From positions 62,001 to 126,000 of the forward strand of contig NC_020891.1 of assembly GCF_000355695.1 (NCBI RefSeq): a stretch of DNA of 64,000 nucleotides, in the 5' to 3' direction. Positions within the stretch are counted from its first letter, which is position 1. Every line of letters starts with the position of its first letter. The translations under genes were made by a program, and so were the position numbers. This document shows, piece after piece, positions 55,009 through 64,000 of the stretch. The DNA is from Clavibacter nebraskensis NCPPB 2581 (lineage in GTDB: Bacteria > Actinomycetota > Actinomycetes > Actinomycetales > Microbacteriaceae). Under the pieces are notes generated by a model, which had not been told where the DNA came from, searched no databases, and worked only from the letters and a program-made list of their open reading frames with translations.

Positions 55009-55314
55009 ATGCCGCCCACGCCTCCCCCCGTCACGAGAGCGATGCGCACCGTCGGTCGCAACCTCGCCACCCAACGGAAGCTGCTCGGTCTGACGGCGAA
55101 GATGGTCGCGGAGCGCGCCGGGACGACGCAGCAGACCATCAGCAAGCTCGAGAACGGCCAGGGCACCAGCCTGGAGATCACGCTCCGAGTGCTTCGCGTC
55201 CTGGGGCTCATGGACGCCGTGGTCGTCGCCACCGATCCGTTCGGGACCGAGCGAGGCCGGCTGATGGTCGAGGAGAAGCTGCCGGAGCGGGTCCGGGTGC
55301 GCAAGCATGGCTGA
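55009..55314 (+). CDS. Xre-family regulator (HipB-like)
   Basis: A 101-residue protein with the helix-turn-helix LATQRKLLGLTAKMVAERAG, then TTQQTISKLENGQG, then SLEITLRVLRVLGLMDAVV. The layout is that of HipB-type antitoxins, and the next frame starts eight bases before its stop, as hipA would. No HipA kinase follows, only a broken frame, so this antitoxin-like protein appears orphaned. Confidence 0.8.
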   Translation: MPPTPPPVTRAMRTVGRNLATQRKLLGLTAKMVAERAGTTQQTISKLENGQGTSLEITLRVLRVLGLMDAVVVATDPFGTERGRLMVEEKLPERVRVRKHG

Positions 55315-55499
55315 CGCTTACGAGGTGACGACGGTGGTCGGCTGCGACGACGGGACGCGTTCGCGCTCGTGCCTGCCCTGGGCCTGTTCCCCGGCGCCCA
55401 GTCGCTCTCTCCCTGGCGACCGACATCGACGTGAGCTTCGGCTGGATCGTCGCGTTCCTCGACGGCGGCCTGAAGGCGGCGGCGGGCGGCGGGCGCTGA
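55307..55499 (+). pseudogene. Broken gene behind the Xre regulator
   Basis: The frame MADAYEVTTVVGCDDG starts inside the Xre gene but loses sense. After a frame change, FALVPALGLFPGAQ and then LSLATDIDVSFGWIVAFLDG continue to the TGA at 55497-55499. The pieces read like a coding sequence with small indels and a large internal loss. I cannot name the parent; a HipA-type or membrane protein is possible. Confidence 0.45.
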
Positions 55500-55522
55500 C
55501 GCGGCGCCGCTGACCGTCGGCC

Positions 55523-56245
55523 TCAGTCCCAGCTCGCCGAGCCCGGCGGGACCGACGCCCGGGCGCCCGCGCGCCAGCGCGCGATCGACTGCTCCACGTA
55601 CTCGCCCACGAGGGCGGGCAGGTCGATCGCCGGGTTGTGGATCCACTGGATCTCGAGCCCGTCGAGGATCGCGAGGAAGCACGCGGCCTCGTAGTCGAGC
55701 GTCGCGTCGTCCATCGCCGGTACCTGCCCGAGCGCGACCGCCTCGCCGATGCGGCGGCGGATCTGCGCGATCGTGCGCGCGTACCGGCCGCGCATGTACT
55801 CGTGCGCCGGATGCGTGGCGTCGCTGGTCTCGGTCGCGAACGTCAGGTACAGCTCGAGGAAGCCGCGGTGCTCCACGTGGTAGCGCATCAGGTCGACGAA
55901 GGCGCGCAGCGCGGGCAGGCCCGGGGCGGCCTCGGAGACGAACGGCTGCTGCCGGTCCCACTGCCGGAGCACCTCCGTCAGCAGCTCCTCCTTGCGGAAG
56001 TAGCGGAGCACGGCCGCGGGCGAGACGCCCACCTCGTCGGCGATCTCCTTGATGGTCGCGGCGCCGTAGCCGCGGACGCCGAACACCCGGACGGCTGCCG
56101 CGACGATCTCGGCCCGCCGCCGCACGCCCGTGGAGTACGGCCCGCGGACCGCCGTCGCCTGCTCGGCGGAAGCCCCGGAGACCCGCTCGCCCGGGGATGC
56201 GGAGGGTGCGTCACGGGCCGCGGCGTGCTGATCCGTCTCGGTCAT
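55523..56245 (-). CDS. TetR-family regulator of the sugar locus
   Basis: A 240-residue regulator. The helix-turn-helix is at about 42-88 (EIVAAAVRVFGVRGYGAATI, KEIADEVGVSPAAVLRYF), followed by a C-terminal helical domain with YMRGRYARTIAQIRRRIGE. GGGAGG precedes ATG 56245. It diverges from the Gfo/Idh-ABC transporter operon and very likely represses it through the dyad at 56291-56315. Confidence 0.9.
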   Translation of the reverse strand: MTETDQHAAARDAPSASPGERVSGASAEQATAVRGPYSTGVRRRAEIVAAAVRVFGVRGYGAATIKEIADEVGVSPAAVLRYFRKEELLTEVLRQWDRQQPFVSEAAPGLPALRAFVDLMRYHVEHRGFLELYLTFATETSDATHPAHEYMRGRYARTIAQIRRRIGEAVALGQVPAMDDATLDYEAACFLAILDGLEIQWIHNPAIDLPALVGEYVEQSIARWRAGARASVPPGSASWD

Positions 56246-56262
56246 CCCCGTGATCCTCCCTC

Positions 56263-56315
56263 TTGTGCCTGCGTGGACCCGGACGTACAGTGACTCAACC
56301 GTAAACGACTCGTCA
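56263..56315 (+). promoter_or_regulatory. Promoter and operator of the Gfo/Idh-ABC operon
   Basis: TTGTGC (56263-56268), 17-base spacer, TACAGT (56286-56291). A dyad beginning TGACTCAAC and ending ACTCGTCA around a CGTAAACG centre (56291-56315) covers the start point, which would let the TetR protein block transcription. Confidence 0.6.
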
Positions 56316-56356
56316 GTGTTCGTGCCACGGTGGTCATTGCTAGGGACGAGGGCGTC

Positions 56357-57457
56357 GTGGGCGAAGAGGTGTTCGGTGTGGGCCTTGTCGGGGCCGGGCC
56401 GGTCGGGCAGGCCATCCACCTGCCGACCCTGGCGCGCATGGCAGACCGGTTCCGCGTCGTCCACGTGATGGACGTCGACGCGGACGTCGCGGAGCGCGTC
56501 GCCGCCCGCGCGGGAGCCCGGCACTCGACCGACGCGGACGCGCTCATCGAGGATCCCGCCGTCGACGTCGTCGTCATCGGCAGCCCGAACCGCTTCCACG
56601 CCGAGCAGGTCATCGCCGCGTGCCGGGCCGGCAAGCGCGCCGTGCTCTGCGAGAAGCCGCTGGCCGTCTCCGCCGAGGAGGGCCGGGCCATCGCCCGCGC
56701 GTCCGCCGAGCATGGGGTCCCCGTCATCGTCGGCACGATGCACGCGTTCGACCCCGCGTGGATCGCCGCGGCCGACGCCTGGGACGCCTCCGGCCGCGCG
56801 CCGCACACCGTCCGCATCTCGGCTGTCATCCCGCCGAACCCCGACTCCGAGGACTCCGCCACCGAGATCGTCGGCCGCCCCGCACCTCGCGTCGCGGGCG
56901 AGCCGGACCTCGAGGCGCAGGCGCTCGCCGTCATCGGCGGCGTGCTCGGCCTCGCCATCCACGACCTCCCGCTCGCGCGCCGCCTGCTGCCCGACGCCCG
57001 GCCGCGCGTGATCAGCGCGCGCGCCCTCCGGCCCTGGGGCTACGAGGTCGTCGCGATGGTGGGCGAGAGCGTGCTCGAGATCCACGGCATCGGCGGCGCC
57101 TCGTGGGACCCCGAGTGGACCCTCGACGCCGTCGCCCGCGACCGCTCCCTCCACCTCGACTTCTCGCTCTCCTACGTGCACGCCGGATCCAGCACCGCCA
57201 CCCTCACGGACGCCCGCGGCACCACCGGCTGGGGCCCGTACACGGACAACGGCTACGTCGGCGAGTGGGAGCACGTGCACGATGTGGTCACGGGCCGCGC
57301 CGCCCCGGTGGCGATGCACGCCCAGCTCGCCGACCTCGACCTGGCGACCGACATCGCGGAGCAGAGCGCGGCGATCATCCGGGCGGGCGGCGTCGTCCCC
57401 GCGGCGACCGAGGCCGGATCCGACGCGGACGCCGCGCGGACGGAGGTCGCGGCATGA
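56357..57457 (+). CDS. Gfo/Idh/MocA-family oxidoreductase
   Basis: A 366-residue NAD(P)-dependent sugar oxidoreductase. It has GVGLVGAGPVGQAIHLPTL (nucleotide fold, about 7-25), VVIGSPNRFHAEQVIAACRA and the catalytic-loop signature CEKPLAVSAEEG. The C-terminal domain contains AIHDLPLARRLLP. It probably oxidises or reduces a cyclic sugar or inositol. GTG 56357 follows GAGGG; a GTG at 56330 lacks a ribosome site. It overlaps the next gene by four bases. Confidence 0.9.
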   Translation: MGEEVFGVGLVGAGPVGQAIHLPTLARMADRFRVVHVMDVDADVAERVAARAGARHSTDADALIEDPAVDVVVIGSPNRFHAEQVIAACRAGKRAVLCEKPLAVSAEEGRAIARASAEHGVPVIVGTMHAFDPAWIAAADAWDASGRAPHTVRISAVIPPNPDSEDSATEIVGRPAPRVAGEPDLEAQALAVIGGVLGLAIHDLPLARRLLPDARPRVISARALRPWGYEVVAMVGESVLEIHGIGGASWDPEWTLDAVARDRSLHLDFSLSYVHAGSSTATLTDARGTTGWGPYTDNGYVGEWEHVHDVVTGRAAPVAMHAQLADLDLATDIAEQSAAIIRAGGVVPAATEAGSDADAARTEVAA

Positions 57458-58266
57458 GCGCCCTCACCCTCCGCATCGACGGCGGCGCCTCGGCGACCGG
57501 CGCGCACGCGGCCGTCGCGACGCTCGCCTCGCTGCCCGAGTCCTTCCGCCGCACCGACGACGCGGGCGACGTGGTCGTGGTCGCCGGCGACGCGGGCTGG
57601 CCCGGCCGCGCGACGGACGCCGCCCGATCCGGTGCCCGCGCGCTCCTCGTGATGGATCCCGGTCCCGCCGACGACGCCGACCTCGCCGACCTCGTCGCGG
57701 CGGGCGTCCCCGTCGTGCTCGACGTGCCGTGGCGGCACGACGAGGCCGTCCGCCGGGTCGCCCCGCGGATCCACCGCCTCGCCGCCCCCGGCGCCCTGTT
57801 CGAGGCGCGCGCCACCGTCGCGGCCACCGACGACCTCGCCGGTGCCGCCCGCGCGCTCGCCCTCACCGCGCAGACGCTCGTCGGATCCCCGCTCACGGAG
57901 CTGGCGCCCCTCGCGGAGACGCCCGACCACCTGATGCTCACGGGACGGACCGCCTCGGGCGTGCACATGATCGTGAGCGCGGTCGTCACGGCCCACGCCC
58001 ACGCGTGCGCGACCTTCCGGCTCGTCGTCGGCGACCGCGCCGCGCACGTCGCCCTCCCCGCGCCGGGCACGGCCGCACCCGGACGCGCGAGCGTCACGGA
58101 CGCCGCCGGCCGCGAGGACCTCCCCGTCGTCTTCGAGTCCGGCCACCGCACCGCGATGCGCCTGGCCCGCGACGCCGCCCACGGCCGATGCGTCCCCGAC
58201 GACGTCGCCGACCTCCGCGCCCTCCTCGCCGCCGCGCCCGCGCTCGCCGACGACGCGCGCCCCTAG
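57454..58266 (+). CDS. Hypothetical protein coupled to the oxidoreductase
   Basis: A 270-residue protein with no recognised family. The N-terminal half alternates strands and helices (DVVVVAGDAGWPG, GARALLVMDPGPADDADLADL, VPVVLDVPW) like a small Rossmann-type domain without a clear glycine motif. The second half (LTELAPLAETPDHLMLTGRT, ACATFRLVVGDRAAHVALP) resembles the C-terminal sheet of Gfo/Idh proteins. It may be a degenerate oxidoreductase paralogue serving as a partner of the upstream enzyme. ATGA overlap shows translational coupling. Confidence 0.65.
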   Translation: MSALTLRIDGGASATGAHAAVATLASLPESFRRTDDAGDVVVVAGDAGWPGRATDAARSGARALLVMDPGPADDADLADLVAAGVPVVLDVPWRHDEAVRRVAPRIHRLAAPGALFEARATVAATDDLAGAARALALTAQTLVGSPLTELAPLAETPDHLMLTGRTASGVHMIVSAVVTAHAHACATFRLVVGDRAAHVALPAPGTAAPGRASVTDAAGREDLPVVFESGHRTAMRLARDAAHGRCVPDDVADLRALLAAAPALADDARP

Positions 58267-58320
58267 ACCCAGCCCCTTCCCTTCCACCACACACAGCACC
58301 ACCGGACAACGGAGTCAGAA

Positions 58321-59643
58321 ATGCCACAGCAGTCATCCAGCGCCTTCGGCAACGGCCTCACCCGACGTTCCCTCCTGAGCGCGGGCGTCGGCGCCGCCGC
58401 CGTCGGCCTCCTCGCCGCGTGCAGCGGCGGCGGAGGCGGCGCATCGGGCGCCGCCGCGCCCCTCAAGTTCTGGAACATGCCCTGGGGCGCGCCCGCCTTC
58501 CTCACCGAGGACAAGGCGATCTCCGCGGCCTACAAGCCGGCGAGCGGCATGGGCGGCGTGAGCTACCAGCAGGTCCAGTGGGCCAACTTCACGCAGACCT
58601 TCTCGACCGCGGTCGCCGCCAACAACGGCCCGGCCGTGAGCTCGGGCGGCGGGACGACGGCGTTCCTCTTCGAGTCGCAGGGCAAGATCGCGTACGCGGA
58701 CGACCTCATCGAGACGTGGAAGGGCAACGGGATCTACGACGACTTCCTCCCGGGCCTCGTCGACACCCTGAAGACGGCCAACGGCTACGCGGCCGTCCCG
58801 TACAACCTCGACATGCGCATGTACTGGTACCGCAAGGACCTCCTCGAGAAGGCCGGCGCCGACGTGCCGACCGACTGGGACTCCTACGAGGCCGCGTGCG
58901 CCGCGCTCAAGAAGATCGGCGTCTACGGCTACGGCACCCGCTCGGGCGCCGGCGCCTTCACCGGCTTCCACCAGATCGTCGCCCACATGATCAACAACGG
59001 CGGCGGCCTCTTCGACGGCGACCAGAACCCGGACGTGGTCACCGACGCCAACATCCAGGCGGTCGAGTGGGTGCTCGGCATGGTGAAGAACGGCTACGTG
59101 GACCCCCGCAGCGCCACCTACACCTCCGACAACGCCTACCAGCAGATGGACGCCGGCACCTTCGGCATGTTCTGGGACGGCGCGGGGGCCACGGCCAACG
59201 TGACGCCCGAGACCGCGGCGCAGATGGTGGTCGGCGACCCGCTCGTGGGCCCCGGCGGCGAGAAGGGCGCGCTCTACTTCCCGAACAACATCATGATGTA
59301 CAAGTCGACGCCTAGCCAGGAGAACAGCGAGGCGTTCCTCACGTACTACTACCAGAACATGAAGTCGCTCTGGACGAAGCAGACCGGCATCGGCCTGCCG
59401 CCGCTGAAGTCGATCGCCGCGGAGGCGTACGCGGACGACGCGAACACCACCAAGATCCTCAACGACTGGCAGCCCATCTCGAAGACCTGGGGCGCCCCCG
59501 GCTCCAACACCGTCTTCCAGAACGTGACCAAGGTCGACGGCACGCAGCCGACGATCTCGTTCGCGCAGGCCGTCCTCGGGGGCACGGTCACGGCGAAGGC
59601 CGCCCTCGAGACCCTGCAGAAGGAGCTGGAGGCCGGCGCGTGA
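58321..59643 (+). CDS. Sugar-binding lipoprotein of an ABC importer
   Basis: A 440-residue family 1 solute-binding protein. A twin-arginine-like start (LTRRSLLSAG) leads to lipobox LAAC and a Gly linker. The mature part has the maltose-binding pattern (PYNLDMRMYWYRKDLLEKAG, GTFGMFWDGAGA, PLVGPGGEKGALYFPNN). It binds an oligosaccharide or polyol for the two permeases that follow. CGGAG precedes the ATG. Confidence 0.92.
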   Translation: MPQQSSSAFGNGLTRRSLLSAGVGAAAVGLLAACSGGGGGASGAAAPLKFWNMPWGAPAFLTEDKAISAAYKPASGMGGVSYQQVQWANFTQTFSTAVAANNGPAVSSGGGTTAFLFESQGKIAYADDLIETWKGNGIYDDFLPGLVDTLKTANGYAAVPYNLDMRMYWYRKDLLEKAGADVPTDWDSYEAACAALKKIGVYGYGTRSGAGAFTGFHQIVAHMINNGGGLFDGDQNPDVVTDANIQAVEWVLGMVKNGYVDPRSATYTSDNAYQQMDAGTFGMFWDGAGATANVTPETAAQMVVGDPLVGPGGEKGALYFPNNIMMYKSTPSQENSEAFLTYYYQNMKSLWTKQTGIGLPPLKSIAAEAYADDANTTKILNDWQPISKTWGAPGSNTVFQNVTKVDGTQPTISFAQAVLGGTVTAKAALETLQKELEAGA

Positions 59644-59685
59644 CCCGCGTCGTCCCGGCGGCCCTGACGTGGACGGGGTGATCTG

Positions 59686-60681
59686 ATGGCCGTCGACACC
59701 CGCGACACCCGCGTCGCCGACAAGATCGGGCTGGCCCGCCGCGGCGTCGGCGTGGCCGGCCCCGGTCGGCCGCCGAGCGCGCCGCGGAAGGCCCGGGGGA
59801 AGACGCCGCTCGGCCGGGCGGGGACGACGCTGGCACTGTTCGCGCTGCCGTCCCTCCTCCTGCTGATCCTGCTCAACGTCTACCCGGTCGTGTACTCGTT
59901 CCTGCAGTCCCTCCAGCAGGGGACGCCGTCGACGCTGCCGTGGCAGACGCCGTTCGTCGGGTTCGAGAACTACGCGAACGTGCTCACCTCGGAGTCGTTC
60001 CGCAACGCGACCACCTTCACGATCGTGTTCACGGTCGTGGGGGTGTTCGGGTCGTGGCTCGTGGGGCTCGCGCTCGCGCTGCTGCTGCGCACCCGGATCC
60101 CCGCGAACGGGCTCTTCAAGGTGCTGCTGCTCCTGCCGTGGATCGTCCCGGTGGTCGTCTCGTCGACCTCGTGGAACTGGCTGGTGGCGACGCCGCAGAG
60201 CCCGGTGCCGATCATCCTCGAGACGCTCGGGTTCCCGGACGCGAACTTCCTCGGCGACCCCGTGCTGGCGCAGATCGTGGTCTGCGTCTTCAAGGTGTGG
60301 ATCAGCTTCCCGTTCATGCTGATGATGATGTCCTCGGCCCTCGCGTCGGTGGACACCAACGTCTACGAGGCGGCGAAGATGGACGGCGCGAGCGCCTGGC
60401 AGGCGTTCCGCGGCGTGACCCTCCCGATCATCTCCCGCACCACGTACATCAGCTGGGTGCTGATGACGATCTTCTGCGTCAACGACTTCCCGACGATCTT
60501 CCTGCTCACGCAGGGCGGTCCCGTGAACGCGACGACGTCGCTGATCGTGCTGGCGTACCAGCAGGCGTTCCAGAACCTGCAGACCGGCCCGGCGACCGCG
60601 GTGGCCTTCATGATGACGGCCGTGCTGGTCATCGTGTCGACGCTGCTGTACCGGCAGATCAAGAAGGCGGACATCGAATGA
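59686..60681 (+). CDS. ABC sugar permease subunit 1 (MalF/UgpA type)
   Basis: A 331-residue inner-membrane protein with six helices and a basic N-terminal tail (about 1-40). The EAA loop, which docks the ATPase, reads EAAKMDGASAWQAFRGVTLPII (in outline, about 228-249). Its stop overlaps the next permease gene (ATGA). No ATP-binding gene is present in this operon, so a shared MsiK/UgpC-type ATPase is expected elsewhere. Confidence 0.93.
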   Translation: MAVDTRDTRVADKIGLARRGVGVAGPGRPPSAPRKARGKTPLGRAGTTLALFALPSLLLLILLNVYPVVYSFLQSLQQGTPSTLPWQTPFVGFENYANVLTSESFRNATTFTIVFTVVGVFGSWLVGLALALLLRTRIPANGLFKVLLLLPWIVPVVVSSTSWNWLVATPQSPVPIILETLGFPDANFLGDPVLAQIVVCVFKVWISFPFMLMMMSSALASVDTNVYEAAKMDGASAWQAFRGVTLPIISRTTYISWVLMTIFCVNDFPTIFLLTQGGPVNATTSLIVLAYQQAFQNLQTGPATAVAFMMTAVLVIVSTLLYRQIKKADIE

Positions 60682-61559
60682 GCCAGGCACTCGCCGTCGG
60701 CGGCGCCACGTCGGCGACCGTCGGCGACGTCAAGCGGACCTCCGCGAAGCAGCGCGAGCGGAAGGGCCAGTGGTGGCGCTTCCTGCTCATCGCGGTCATC
60801 ACGCTCGTGGTGATCACGCCCATCCTCGCGGTGCTGTTCCTCTCCACCCAGCCGGGGCAGAACTCCACGGCGACCGGGTTCACGCTCGAGAACTTCGAGC
60901 GCGTGCTCGGCGGCACCGACGTGGTGATCTGGCTCGGCAACAGCCTGATCGTCGCGCTCGTGACCGTCGTCGTCTCGGTCGTGATCGCGGCGCCCGCCGG
61001 ATACGTGCTCAGCCGCTCGCGCTCGAAGCTCGTCTCCGGGTACTCGCTCGTGCTGTTCGTGGTGCAGGCCCTCCCGGTGGTGACGGCGGCGATCCCGCTG
61101 TTCATCACGTTCTCGGCGATGGGCCTCATCAACACGCTGCAGGGCGTGGCGATCATCTACATCGGCTCGACCATGTCGGTCGCGATCTGGATGATGGCGG
61201 CGTACATCGACTCCATCCCCATCACCCTCGAGGAGGCGGCGTGGATGGACGGCGCGAGCGTGTTCAGCGGCTTCGTCCACGTCGTGCTGCGGAACTCCCT
61301 TCCGGGCATCCTCTCGACCGCGATCTTCTCGTTCCTGCTGGCCTGGAACGACTACCTCATCGCGCTCCTGTTCCTGCAGGACTTCACGAAGTACACCCTC
61401 CCCATCGGCCTCAACACGTTCTTCCAGCAGAACGCGGCCGACTGGGGCTCGGTGATGGCGGTCGCGGTCATCATGATGCTGCCGCCCGTGCTGATCTTCG
61501 CCCTGCTGAACAAGTACTTCAGCGTCGGCGGGATCGGCGGGTCGCTCGCCGGGAGGTGA
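60678..61559 (+). CDS. ABC sugar permease subunit 2 (MalG/UgpE type)
   Basis: A 293-residue protein with six helices. The EAA loop is EEAAWMDGASVFSGFVHVVL (in outline, about 191-212), and the end NKYFSVGGIGGSLAG is the usual MalG-like tail. It pairs with the preceding permease. It is the last gene of the operon; the terminator at 61593-61642 follows. Confidence 0.93.
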   Translation: MSQALAVGGATSATVGDVKRTSAKQRERKGQWWRFLLIAVITLVVITPILAVLFLSTQPGQNSTATGFTLENFERVLGGTDVVIWLGNSLIVALVTVVVSVVIAAPAGYVLSRSRSKLVSGYSLVLFVVQALPVVTAAIPLFITFSAMGLINTLQGVAIIYIGSTMSVAIWMMAAYIDSIPITLEEAAWMDGASVFSGFVHVVLRNSLPGILSTAIFSFLLAWNDYLIALLFLQDFTKYTLPIGLNTFFQQNAADWGSVMAVAVIMMLPPVLIFALLNKYFSVGGIGGSLAGR

Positions 61560-61592
61560 TGCGGGCGGGGCGCGGGTGATCCTGCGTCCGAG

Positions 61593-61642
61593 ACGAGAGC
61601 CCGCCCCCGAGGTCTGTGTGGATCGCGGGGGCGGGCTCTCGT
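61593..61642. terminator. Bidirectional terminator
   Basis: Perfect 17-base arms (61593-61609, 61626-61642) with a 16-base loop between the convergent permease operon and the toxin-antitoxin pair. Confidence 0.85.
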
Positions 61643-61653
61643 CGTAGGGGGCG

Positions 61654-61998
61654 CTACTTCGTCTGGTTCGGGTGCTTCGTGTGCACCTGCTCGAGGAGGA
61701 CCGTCTGGCCCTCCACGTAGAACCAGATGCGGGCATCGCCCCGAGCGGTCGGCTTGTGCTGCCAGCGCACGTGGCGCGCACCCGCGCGCGTGATGATCCC
61801 GAGCTCCCCGCCCTTGAGCGGGTAGTTGGTCGGAGTGCGCTCCATCGGAGTCCTGGTGAGGAAGTCCCACGTGTCCGCCAGCGGTCCGCGGATCGTCGCG
61901 GCCAGGTCCTGCCACCCCTTCCGCGCGCTCTCGGTTGCGAAGACGATCGTGTACTCGGACCTCTTCGTCGGCCGCGGGACCTGAGGGTCCTTCGCCAC
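61654..61998 (-). CDS. RelE/ParE-like toxin candidate
   Basis: A 114-residue basic protein (GTG 61998). The pattern YTIVFATESARKGWQDLAAT, then YPLKGGELGI, then ARIWFYVEGQTVLLEQVHTKHPNQT resembles actinobacterial RelE/YoeB-like toxins that cut mRNA on the ribosome. It lies two bases after the antitoxin-like gene in the same direction. The exact family is not certain; the pairing supports the call. Confidence 0.75.
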   Translation of the reverse strand: MAKDPQVPRPTKRSEYTIVFATESARKGWQDLAATIRGPLADTWDFLTRTPMERTPTNYPLKGGELGIITRAGARHVRWQHKPTARGDARIWFYVEGQTVLLEQVHTKHPNQTK

Positions 61999-62000
61999 GG

Positions 62001-62459
62001 TCAGGGGCGCTCGACCGGCGTCGGACGCGCGAGCCACTCGACCGGCGAGGACGCGAGCCCTGCGGCGATGGCCGTCGCGCTCTCGCGCCAGGAGGTGAGC
62101 TCGGCGATGGCGAGGTGGGGCTGACCGGTGGAGAAGGAGGCGCGCGCGGCGTCGACCAGCTCGCGCGAGCAGGTCTCGCGATCGGTGGCCGAGAGGGCGA
62201 GCATCCACGGGAACCGCTGGGCCATGCGAGAGGACAGGGAACCTTCGTCGTCCAGCGTGACGGTGATGAGGTCGGCCGCGAACTGGAGGAGCTGCGAATT
62301 TGCATCCGCTGCGCTCTGCGACATCAGCACCAGGGTCTCCCCGTCCCGACGGGTGACCTGGACCGGGTGCTGCTCCGCCTCCGCGAACACGTCCGCCGAG
62401 TGCTTGCTCAGGTCCGATGAGCGGCGGGTCGTGGTGCGGGAGCCGTGGAGGAGGGACAT
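62001..62459 (-). CDS. Antitoxin, Phd/YefM-like
   Basis: A 152-residue protein. The N-terminal segment SDLSKHSADVFAEAEQHPVQVTRRDGETLVLMSQ is the Phd/YefM DNA-binding fold (given in outline; about 14-48). A long C-terminal extension (about 60-152) with RESATAIAAGLASSPVEWL would wrap and block the toxin. It is expected to repress its own leaderless promoter at 62466-62494. Confidence 0.8.
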   Translation of the reverse strand: MSLLHGSRTTTRRSSDLSKHSADVFAEAEQHPVQVTRRDGETLVLMSQSAADANSQLLQFAADLITVTLDDEGSLSSRMAQRFPWMLALSATDRETCSRELVDAARASFSTGQPHLAIAELTSWRESATAIAAGLASSPVEWLARPTPVERP

Positions 62460-62465
62460 GGATCC

Positions 62466-62494
62466 ACTCTATTCGGAACGTATTCGGAAGTCCA
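62466..62494 (-). promoter_or_regulatory. Leaderless promoter and operator of the toxin-antitoxin pair
   Basis: Leftward TGGACT, 17-base spacer, TAGAGT, with the last base of the -10 seven bases before ATG 62459. Two direct copies of TTCCGAATA (62481-62489 and 62470-62478), 11 bases apart, lie in the spacer and probably bind the antitoxin. Confidence 0.6.
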
Positions 62495-62503
62495 TGCTGC
62501 AGC

Positions 62504-64000
<1,497 letters not shown>

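Overview
The window is a very GC-rich actinobacterial chromosome segment, most likely from Clavibacter or a close Microbacteriaceae relative. This is inferred from base composition, the dnaK-grpE-dnaJ-hspR order with HAIR operators, LPxTG and SipW-type surface genes, and the strikingly frequent word GGATCC. No rRNA, tRNA, CRISPR array or intact insertion sequence was seen.

Layout. 1-2344: end of a LamG-domain protein and two lipoproteins. 2470-8856, leftward: a surface-fibre locus made of a lectin/DUF11 adhesin, two TasA/camelysin-like proteins, an LPxTG protein and a SipW-type signal peptidase. 9066-14642: HspR-controlled chaperone operon plus a methyltransferase. 14695-22513: small regulators, a BLUF photoreceptor, a 2H phosphoesterase, a LacI regulator, a GH18 protein, an amidohydrolase and a decayed SGNH hydrolase. 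22546-26660: iron-box-controlled siderophore importer with a fused double permease. 26689-27179: gene remnants.

27204-44279 is the most notable part: a DevR/DosR-like redox regulon. A GAF-GAF histidine kinase and a NarL-type regulator lie among genes for phosphoketolase, acetate kinase, DoxX, three universal stress proteins, lactate dehydrogenase, lactate permease, a pyridoxamine-oxidase-like protein and a 64-residue unknown. Five intergenic regions carry eight 15-bp boxes close to GGGACCTTCGGCCCT. Each box sits a fixed 23-24 bases ahead of a -10-like hexamer, and at three leftward genes the predicted transcript starts at the start codon. Together the genes would support ATP production by the phosphoketolase-acetate kinase shunt and lactate fermentation when respiration fails. 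Two insertions interrupt the region: an AbiE toxin-antitoxin pair whose toxin gene is frameshifted, and a lower-GC island (about 33.5-36.1 kb) with an ImmA/IrrE-DUF4411 pair.

44388-55499: acetyltransferases, RNase J, a SulP transporter, a Fic toxin with a VbhA-type antitoxin, an aldehyde dehydrogenase, a TetR-MFS efflux pair, and remnants of a MetE-like gene and of a gene behind an orphan Xre regulator. 55523-64000: a sugar-utilisation locus (TetR, oxidoreductase, unknown protein, ABC importer), a small toxin-antitoxin pair with a leaderless promoter, and the 3' part of a family 2 glycoside hydrolase running off the right edge.
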